Below, piece after piece: positions 56,871 through 64,000 of a DNA stretch of 64,000 bases. The stretch comes from Canna indica. Its lineage: Eukaryota; Streptophyta; Magnoliopsida; Zingiberales; Cannaceae. A program made the position numbers and the translations under genes. Below the pieces are notes generated by a model. It was given only the letters and a program-made list of their open reading frames with translations. It had not been told where the DNA came from and did not search any database. How positions within the stretch are numbered: the stretch's first letter is position 1; each line of letters begins with the position of its first letter. Location: contig CP136893.1 in assembly GCA_034359265.1 (NCBI GenBank), positions 43,535,501 to 43,599,500 on the forward strand, in the 5' to 3' direction.

Positions 56871-58825
56871 TTATTCATCTCCAGCTTCCTCAATTTCATG
56901 ATCGTCATCATCAGCATATTCAACTTCTAATTGAATTGACGTTGTGTCTGCATCCTCGAGTATTGGAATAATACGATCCACAGCAGGAAGATCATCTTCT
57001 TGATAGAAACCAGGAGGATCATTTTCTCCTACTATCGGATCAATTTTTCCTCTACCTTTTGTCTTACAGACTACACGCCAATCCGCTCTATCTTTATTTC
57101 GAGCCGGATACTTCGCGTAATATACTTGTTCGGCTTGTGATGCCAATATAAAAGGCTCATTTGCTGCCAATTTCGATTTGTAATTGACCTCAACAAGTTT
57201 GTATTTTGGATGAACTTTCATGCCCCTTTCTGTTGTATCGAACCAATGACATCTAAATAGGATCACTGATTTCAAGCCGAAGTAGTGCAACTCTATCACT
57301 TCTTCCACCAGTCCATAAAAATCCATATCACATTCAACATAGGTTGTCCCTTTCACGCAGACCCCAGCATTCATCGTCTTTTTTGTAGATGAATATTCAA
57401 GTGTGTGAAATTTATACCCGTTAACAAAATATCCGCTATAGCACAACACAAGTCGCGACGGTCCACTAACAAACTCAAATATTCTTTCATCTATTTCAGC
57501 TCTGTGATCTTTGCTGTAAGTCTGAATCCAAGTAGGGAAATCACGATTCCGTAATCTCTCCAATTCTTGATCGTTGTGAATAGAGTATTTTTGCACCATC
57601 TCAATGTCAAATATTTCAATGAATTGTTCAATCTCTGGACAATTGAGTAATACATACAAGTGTGCCAAATGATACTCTTCATCGCTTAAGTGTCGAGATG
57701 GACGAGAACCAAAAGCACGACCAGAGTGACAAAATATATTTAAGTATCCCTAGCAAATGAAGGATAACATGTATCCAAATGTTTCCATGCTTCACTGTCA
57801 GATGGATGAGTCATTACTGTATCATCACGACTTCTTGCATGCCAACTCATGTAGGGGGCTGTCTTTTCCGACATGAATAACCTTTGAAGCCTCGGTGTTA
57901 GTGGAAAATACCGAAGCACCTTAAACGGGATATTTTTCTGTCGGACCGATTTCTTCTCCTTGTAACGAGGGTGTTGACATACAGGGCATTTATCCAACTG
58001 CACATTTTCTTTATAATATAAAATGCAGTTATTTTGGCACGCGTGTATTTTTTCGTACCCAAGCCCCAATTTTCTCATTAGCTTTTTAGTCTTATAAAAA
58101 GTAGGCTCAAACTTGTTATCAGTAGGCAACATTCCATTAATCAATCCAGCAATCCGATCATACGCAACTCCGCTGATATTACAATCGGCCTTGATGCTTA
58201 AGAGCTGTGTCATTGCTGAAAACCTAGTGTATTTAGAACAATTCTCATACAAAGGTTCATCGGCAGCTTTCAACATCTCGTAAAATTCTGTAGCTTCTTT
58301 ATTCGGTAATTCAATCTCTACCGCAGCCCCTACTTCTGTGATATCAACCGCTGTAGTATCTGGTGGGACTGATGTCTGAAGATCTGGCCGATCAACATTA
58401 TCATTCAGGTGGAATTGACCCCCAAGACTATCAAGTATCATAGTTCTATAGGGATTTGACCCCCTACATTGACTGGATGAAGAAGCATCAGCAGAGGAAG
58501 ATTCACCATATGTCTGAACGACAGGATTGCTCGACGTCCCGACTTCGCGTGACTCCCCGTGACAAGTCCATAGAAAATATCTTGGCGCAAATCCTTTGGT
58601 ATATAGATGCAGAGTGACAGTCTCCCGATCGAAAAATCATCCATTTGAACAAATGCGGCACGGACATCGGATTTGATCACCCATGCTAACGAAATTTCGA
58701 TTCGAATAGGCAAAATTGAGGAAGTACGTTACGCCTAATCGAAACTCATTCGTTAAAGCTCCACGATCAAGACGTCGGTACATCCAACTTCGATCAGCCG
58801 ACATGATTCTGTCAATCAATGACAA
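56871..58825 (-). pseudogene. CACTA 3 TNP2-like transposase, catalytic core deleted
   Basis: N-terminal transposase-associated domain: MSADRSWMYRRLDRGALT (58803), FAYSNRNFVSMGDQIRCP, CRIC. A frameshift at about 58637 precedes TVTLHLYTKGFAPRYF and WTCHGES. The TNP2 N-terminal block follows (58441-57740): INGMLPTDNKFEPTFYKTKK, YEKIHACQNNCILYYKEN, CPVCQHPRYKEKKS, VLRYFPLTPRLQRLFMS, SDSEAWKHLDTCYPSF. It then passes straight into HSGRAFGSRPSRHLSDEEYH and the C-terminal DUF4216-like region (NGYKFHTLEYSSTKKT, ILFRCHWFD, QVYYAKYPARNKDRADWR) with an acidic tail. The missing middle is the DDE-containing part. Confidence 0.92.
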
Positions 58826-58878
58826 TTTCTTTGGTTAATGTCTTTAGGTGAGATTGTCCTATTCCATTCGGGATTTAT

Positions 58879-59068
58879 GTTATTCGTACTGCACTTACGT
58901 TTTTATTTTAACTGTTAACTAATTATTCTAAATTTCGACAGCATCTCCCTACAGTTCTCCGAATACGCATATCATCTGGGCGCGTATCGGAGAATAAGAG
59001 AGATGTTGCCGAAATTTAGAATAATTAGTTAACAGTTAAAATAAAAACGTAAGTGCAGTACAAATAAC
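58879..59068. repeat. 190-bp hairpin upstream of the TNP2 start
   Basis: The arms 58879-58969 and 58982-59068 are reverse complements with few mismatches (left GTACTGCACTTACGTTTTTA, right end TAAAAACGTAAGTGCAGTAC), with a loop of about 12 nt. It lies 50-240 bp upstream of the transposase coding start, probably in its leader or promoter. Confidence 0.92.
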
Positions 59069-59286
59069 TATATTCCCAAATTGTCCAATCAGAGACAATT
59101 CAAGAATTGTACGTCGTATAAAAGATCATCTACATCTTTTACACGAACATACAATTCCCGAACGGATCTAAGGTTTTGCTAAATCATATCCGATCGTCGA
59201 TGCGTACGTGAAACATATCAACTCGTCGGAGGATAATTATTTTCTAAATGTTTCGAGACAGTTCGAGTCCATATTGGATGATTTCG

Positions 59287-59485
59287 GGGCGCGTCCGAAG
59301 TGGACGATTCCGGCGCGAGTCCGAAGTGGACGATTCCGGCGCGAGTCCGAAGTGGACGATTCCGGCGCGAGTCTGAATTGCACGATTCCGGCGCGCGTCC
59401 GAAGTGGACGATTCCGGCGCGAGTCCGAAGTGGACGATTCCGGCGCGCGTCCGAAGTGGACGATTCTGGCGCGCGTCCGAAATTA
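59287..59485. repeat. 24-bp iteron array, about 8 copies (CACTA 3)
   Basis: Perfect 24-bp periodicity of GCGAGTCCGAAGTGGACGAT plus TCCG. Each unit contains the dyad GTCC-N5-GGAC. One unit carries TCTGAATTGCAC instead. It sits upstream of TNP2, the same place as the 63180-63545 array in CACTA 2. Confidence 0.95.
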
Positions 59486-59944
59486 ATCTAAACTGTAATA
59501 ATTAATCTAACAAATTAAATAATTAATCTAAATAATTAATTAACAATTATAAAATAATTAATTAACAATTATAAAATAATTAATTAACAATTATAACATA
59601 ATATAAATTATATATATAAATTATAAATTCCGGCGCCGGAGTCCACTCTCCGGCGCCGGCGTACAGTGGCCGGACACACTGTCCGGCCACTGCAGAAGGT
59701 CCGGCGGCGGCCATCGGCCGACCGCCGCCGGCCGAAACCCTAGAAATAGGGTTTCGGTCGGGTGATTCCCGCCGGCCGCAGGGAAGAGACGGCCGCAGGG
59801 AGGAGACATACCTGAACAAGTCGGAAGCAGCGGTCGGCGTCGTCGGCGTCGGCAGCAGCGACAGCGGCGGCGAGTGGCGTCGGCAGGAGCGGCGGCGGCA
59901 GCAGCGGGAGGAAGAAGGGTCGGGCGCGACTGGTGCCCTATATA
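59486..59944. other. A/T-rich stretch then G/C-rich leader in CACTA 3
   Basis: 59490-59630 is A/T rich with repeated AATTAATTAACAATTATAAA words. 59635-59940 is G/C rich (GGCGCCGG, GGCGGCGG words), between the iteron array and the right subterminal repeats. The open frames here are compositional. Confidence 0.6.
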
Positions 59945-60240
59945 AACTTATCAGCAACGGCTCACTCGCCCGTTAGAAAGCCGTTGCTGATAAGTTATCA
60001 TCAGCAACGGCTCACTTATCCGTTAGAAAGCCGTTGCTGAAAATTAAAATATCAGCAACGGCTAGACTTTCCGTCCGAAAGCCGTTGCTGATAATTAAAA
60101 TAATCAGCAACGGCTCAGTTTTCCGTTAGAAAACCGTTGCAGATACAGTTTTCTGCAACGGCTCGAGCGGCCGTAAGAATGCCGTTGCAAATAGCAACGA
60201 CTTGAGCGGCCGTCGCTGATAGCCGTTGCTGAAGACGAAG
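59945..60240. repeat. CACTA 3 right subterminal repeats
   Basis: Alternating ATCAGCAACGGCT and AGCCGTTGCTGA with about 15-bp spacers, up to the terminus at 60252. Confidence 0.92.
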
Positions 60241-60255
60241 TTTCTAGTAGTGCTG

Positions 60256-62168
60256 GTCCTATGCCCGGGATGTCGAGGGTCACTCATCTGCAGCTGGAGG
60301 GGTCGGTGCCCCAAGTGGCCCGAGCACGGCGCGTGAATGGCCACTGTTTGCAAAGCCATAAACACAATCGTGCTCCCAGCCACCTGCGGCCTCCACCCAA
60401 GCTCCTACATCCACGCTCGATCACAGTCCTCGTGTATGTTTCATACATGTGTTTATATTTTAAATATATATAAACTATAAATAAAAATTGTGTAAATCAA
60501 ATAGACATAAATACTTACCATTATGATCGAGACTCTGCTATCAACGTAGTCTGCCGCTCCTCGTTGACGACGGTGGGTGCGCTCAAACACCTCCATCATC
60601 AACAGGCGTCGGACGGTGTCATCCTCCGCCACGCGCGTCTTACATTAGAAAACAAATACATTAGTATCATTAATACACAATATATAATTTTATTAAAAAT
60701 AATTAAATTATACATACCATATGACGCTCATGAACTGCAAAAGACACGGAGCCACCAGTGTGGCGCGCCCCCGTGCCATCCCCCCCGGACATGCGGGTTT
60801 CTCTATGCAGTCCGGGAAACCTCCTGCCACTTAGGCGTGTCCCACCGCTCAACGAACTGGTCCTACACAAGACTAGGAATCCACTTCGGGGCGTGTCCCC
60901 GAGTCTGCCCTATCTGTGTGGCCCCCAGTTGTTTCATCACAGTCTGACGGGACTACTGATGCACCCCGTTATAGTGAGCGCGGGCAACACGCTCCCATGC
61001 AGTCTCAACCAAAGTGGTCTGATCCTCCGGCCATATATAATGAGCCTGCAAAAAAAAATTATTATTACCGATGAATATTTAACATTAACATTAATTTAAT
61101 AAATATACTTACCGTGAACTCTCGCCACAATAAATCCATATGCTCACGTGGTACGTGAGACCATGAAGGTCACGCCCCGTGCATAAACTTTCGGATCGTC
61201 TCTGCTATCGTGCGGGGGACGTCTTCCTACTCAAATATGCACCAAATATAAATTCATATTATGATATTTTTAATTATAAATAAATTATAAGAAATAATTA
61301 ATGCATATACTTACCGTCTTCCGCGCACACTAACTACTCTGCGCAGTTCTCCCTTGGGTGGTGGAGGGAGAATTCTGTTAGGCTCTCGTGGCCTACGTTT
61401 GGAAGACGATGGTCCTGGATCCGCAGAGGGATGGTAGCCGAAGGTAAGGGGATGGTGGCCAGATCAGGTGAGGGAACGGTGGACAGATCAGGTGGGGGGA
61501 TGGTGGCTGGTAGGGCTGAGCAAAACCCGATCCGACCCGAAAAACCAACTCGAAAATTCATTTTGGGTCGGATTATTCGAGTATATCGGGTCGGGTCGGG
61601 TTACATTTTTAAAATTTTCATCTACTATTTCAGGTCGGGTCGGGTTTGGGTGAAAACTCTGTTTAACCCGACCCGACCCGATTTTAAGTAAAATATATGC
61701 TTATGTTATATAGATTGATAAAAGATGGTGTTGGCATTTTGGTTAGAAGGGTGGAGATAAAATTTAGGAGGACTTGAGTTCAAGTCCTACTTAGGTTATA
61801 ATTCTAATACAATTATTCACCTTTTTTATCACCATTTTCAAGATGAATTTTATTTTTTTTATTTTTCTAAACTGAATTCGGGTTATTCGGGTTAATCGAG
61901 CCGGGACCCATTTTTTTTGGGTTATTCGGGTCAGGCCCCGATTAAAAAATCGGGTCTAGTCGAGTATAATTTTTTTGAAAATTTTGGGTTAATACCCGAT
62001 CAGGTCGGGTCGGATATTGACCTGACCTGCTCGATGCTCAACCCTAGTGGCTAGAGGTGGGGCAATGGTGGTGGAAGGCGAAGGATCAGTGGGTACAGGT
62101 GGGGCGGGTGGTAATCGTCGAGGGGTCCTACGAGGAATGCCTCCTCGGGAACTAATATCTCAACCATA
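60256..62168 (-). pseudogene. CACTA 2 accessory gene, 5' exons
   Basis: Homologous to 55191-56726. Exon 1 (62168 to about 61319) has a Pro-rich IPRRTPRRLPPAPPVPTD split by the hAT MITE, and ends at a GTAAGT donor. The exon 2 acceptor, GCAG in CACTA 3, is GCAT here, so splicing should fail, and GAGTAGGAAG adds a stop. Exon 3 keeps AHYIWPEDQTTLVETAWE (about 61048). A later exon has ADDTVRRLLMMEVFERTHRR (about 60635). The last (about 60430-60256) reads EVEAAGGWEHDCVYGFANSG-like and joins 54560 across CACTA 3. Confidence 0.75.
61511..62046. mobile_element. hAT-type MITE with target duplication
   Basis: It starts TAGGGCTGAGCA and ends TGCTCAACCCTA, with GTGGCTGG before (61503-61510) and GTGGCTAG after (62047-62054), an 8-bp duplication with one change. 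The interior has GGTCGGGT/ACCCGACC phrases near both ends and an A/T-rich core with no transposase. It is inserted in exon 1 of the CACTA 2 accessory gene. Confidence 0.93.
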
Positions 62169-62252
62169 GTTGTAAAATTTTAATATAATTAGATTATATA
62201 TAATATATTAATAGATATATTTAATAATTGAATATATATTTCACATTTACAA

Positions 62253-63030
62253 TTATTCGTCATCGTCATTATCATCATCTGTGTAATACTCTTCTTCTTG
62301 TTCTTCTGTATCAGAATCTTGAAATTCTTCTTCTTCTCCCTCATCATCATTTTGTCCTTTCTCAACTTCATTATCGTCGTCATCAACATATTCTATTTTT
62401 AATTGAACTAACTCTGTGTTATCATCCTCAAGTATTGGACCAACTCGTTCCACTTCGGAAAGATCATCTTCTTGATAGAAGTCATCTACTGGCTCATTCT
62501 CTCCTACTACCGGGTCAATTTTTCCTCTGACTTCAGTCTTACAGACTACACGCCAATCTGCCCTATCTTTCTTTCGAGACGAATACTGCATATAATATAT
62601 TTGTTCAGCTTGAGATGCCAATATAAATGGCTCATTTGAAGCCAATTTTGATTTGTAATTGACCTCGGCTAGCTGTTTATACTTTGGATGAACTCTCATG
62701 CCCCTATCGCATGTATCGAACCAATGACATTTAAAAAGGGCAATAGATTTACATTCGAAAAATAGCAATTCTATGACTTTTTCCAATAGTCCGTAAAAGT
62801 CAACATCACATTCAGCATACGTTGTCCCTTTGACGCAGACCCCGGCATTCATAGTCTTTTTTGTAGATGAATATTCAAGTGTGTGAAATTTATATCTATT
62901 AACAAAATAACCGTTATAATATTGTACAAGTCGTGCTGATTCGCTAGCAAACTCAAAGATTTGGTTATCTATTTCTCATTTGTGTTCTGTGTTGTAAGTT
63001 TGAAACCAATTAGGGACAATTCAAGAGTTT
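62253..63030 (-). pseudogene. CACTA 2 TNP2 C-terminal remnant (DUF4216-like)
   Basis: Open from MNAGVCVKGTTYAECDVD (62852), then FKCHWFDTCDRGMRVHPK, ASQAEQIYYMQYSSRKKD, RADWRVVCKTEVRGKID and a long Asp/Glu tail to 62253. The frame can be followed upstream to about 63030 (NRYKFHTLEYSSTKKT) with stops. Everything N-terminal (transposase-associated, TNP2 and DDE parts) is gone: the next sequence is the promoter region, homologous to 59090-59250. It is about 80% similar by eye to the CACTA 3 protein. Confidence 0.88.
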
Positions 63031-63179
63031 TACGTCGTATAAAAGATCATTTACTTCGTTTACACGAACATACAACCCCCGAACGGATCTAAGGTTTTGC
63101 AATATTAAAACTTGACTCGTCGATGCTTACGTGAAACGTATCAACTTGTCTTGATTTTTTTCTCAATTTGTGGATGCCG

Positions 63180-63545
63180 GTGTGGGTTCAAAGTGGATGA
63201 TTCCGCGCGAGTCCAAAGTGGACGATTCCGGCACGAGTCCATCCATTGTGGATGATTCCGACATGAGTCCACCGTGGATGATTTGACCGTGAGTCCTCAG
63301 TAGACGATTCCGGCGTGAGTCCACAATGGACGATTCCACACGAGTCCACAATGGACGATTCCGTGCGAGTCCAAAGTGGATGATTTTGGCACGAGTCCAT
63401 CTAGTGTGGACGATTCCGGCGCGAGTCCACCATGGATGATTTGGCCGTGAGTCCAAAGTAGACGATTTCGGCCGAGTCCAAAGTGGACGATTTCGGCCGA
63501 GTCCAAAATGGACGATTTCGGCCGAGTCCAAAGTGGACAATTCCA
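63180..63545. repeat. Diverged 24-bp iteron array, about 15 copies (CACTA 2)
   Basis: Units of GCGAGTCCAAAGTGGACGAT plus TCCG, 22-29 bp apart, many keeping a TCCA-N3-TGGA or GTCC...GGAC dyad. Same consensus and relative place as 59287-59485, but more copies and more divergence. Confidence 0.9.
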
Positions 63546-64000
63546 TTAATACTAATTAATTAATATTAAACTAATTTCATTAAATAACCTAAAAATAATT
63601 AAACCCTAATCAACATTAACCATTAATTAACATTAACCAAACTAATTACCTAATTAACAATTAATTTCTAATAACTAACAATTAATTTTTAATTATTAAC
63701 AATAAAAAATTTTAAAAAAAGAGTTTAATTAAACCCTAATCAAACTGTGATTACCCTAATCACAATTTGATTAGGGTTTGATTAAACCATAATCAAGTAA
63801 TTGATTAGGGTTTAACTCTAATCATCAACAGTAGCCGGCTACCATTGGCCCCAAATCATGGCGTCGGCGTGATGATGCCGGCGTGGAGAGGGCCGGATCG
63901 ACGCCGACGCGAAGAGGGCAGGGAGATGGAAGGAGATCGGGAGAGGAGGAGATGCTTACTGGCAGCGAGAGGGACACTGGCAACAGGTAGCGATGGACGA
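63546..64000. other. A/T-rich stretch then G/C-rich leader in CACTA 2
   Basis: Parallels 59486-59944 of CACTA 3: ATTAATTAACATTAACC-like words, repeated CCCTAATCAA / TTGATTAGGG inverted words (63730-63820), then GGCGTCGGCG-rich sequence to the window end. No gene is seen. Confidence 0.6.

Larger units (their letters stand above)
54561..60252. mobile_element. CACTA element 3, complete ends, nested in CACTA 2
   Basis: It starts CACTACTAGAAAAATGGTC and ends AAGTTTCTAGTAGTG, with CTG duplicated on both sides (54558-54560, 60253-60255). Arrays of CAGCAACGGC lie at both ends. Two minus-strand genes: TNP2-like transposase (58825-56871, core deleted) and accessory protein (56726-55191). Inserted within the accessory gene of CACTA 2, so it is the younger of the two. 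Confidence 0.93.
53652..64000. mobile_element. CACTA element 2 (right end beyond window)
   Basis: It starts CACTACTAGAATTGTCGTC, preceded by ACT. Subterminal words with a CACGG/CCGTG core fill the first 350 bp. The interior carries, on the minus strand, an accessory gene (62168 down to 54301, interrupted) and a TNP2 C-terminal remnant (63030-62253), then an iteron array (63180-63545). It contains CACTA 3 and a hAT MITE. The closing terminus is not reached by 64000. Confidence 0.8.

Noticed and set aside
59208..59491. Repeat-encoded frames of 63-92 residues over the 24-bp array.
   Set aside because: The period is a multiple of three, so frames stay open without coding meaning; no start context or family match.
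62189..62389. Lys/Met-rich 66-residue frame and a His-rich plus-strand frame over the same region.
   Set aside because: Other-frame readings of the Asp/Glu tail of the CACTA 2 TNP2 remnant.
63180..63545. Possible CRISPR-like array (regular repeats).
   Set aside because: Plant nuclear context, units contiguous without unique spacers, and the same array is a CACTA feature.
1..64000. tRNA, rRNA or small RNA genes.
   Set aside because: Read by eye, I found no convincing tRNA cloverleaf or rRNA segment. The TGGTATCAGAGC sites are primer sites, not tRNA genes.

Overview
This is a gene-poor stretch of a flowering-plant nuclear genome. The evidence is a small plant-specific DUF1677 gene, a PPR-DYW fragment, chromodomain Ty3/gypsy elements primed by initiator tRNA-Met, SIRE-type Ty1/copia elements, plant L1-type LINEs with a C-terminal RNase H, and CACTA transposons ending in CACTA/TAGTG. 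I cannot fix the species. Only one host gene looks intact: the DUF1677 gene at 52589-52930 (minus strand), with a TATA box about 70 bp upstream of its start codon. Almost everything else is transposon sequence, heavily nested and mostly broken by stops, frameshifts and internal deletions.

Layout. 1-1390: a GGGC/AATTTTTT tandem array, then a PIF/Harbinger-like transposon end. 1393-8899: a chromovirus (Tekay-like) gypsy element on the minus strand. Its reverse transcriptase (RT) is cut by a SIRE-type LTR, and its long LTRs carry a seven-unit array of hairpins with covarying stems. 9276-9663: a second Harbinger-like copy. 9934-16171: a nearly full-length but dead LINE. 16400-22599: copia-type LTRs, including a solo LTR whose empty site survives in the opposite arm of a roughly 4-kb inverted duplication, plus a hAT MITE. 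22600-52067: a duplicated flank, a DYW fragment and a second LINE whose ORF1 (about 22.9-23.9 kb) and ORF2 (about 49.3-51.6 kb) are separated by about 25 kb of nested insertions. These are a gypsy 5' half, a gypsy/copia chimera, a copia on the minus strand, a gypsy 3' half whose 3' LTR holds a 6.55-kb CACTA with captured host exons, and an old copia-type LTR interrupted by a SIRE-type LTR. 52589-53003: DUF1677 gene and promoter. 53652-64000: a CACTA element (right end outside the window) with a second complete CACTA (54561-60252) inserted in its accessory gene and a hAT MITE (61511-62046) inserted in another exon.

How it fits together. None of the elements looks autonomous. The two CACTAs on the right keep a recognisable two-gene plan: a TNP2-like transposase followed by a Ptta/En/Spm-type accessory protein. 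Both have lost the transposase core but keep terminal arrays and a 24-bp iteron array upstream of the gene. The most unusual signals are structural: covarying LTR hairpins; interchangeable short-repeat cassettes just upstream of the TATA box in SIRE-type LTRs; a shared ACGG core in the terminal repeats of three CACTA families; and a long hairpin upstream of a transposase start.
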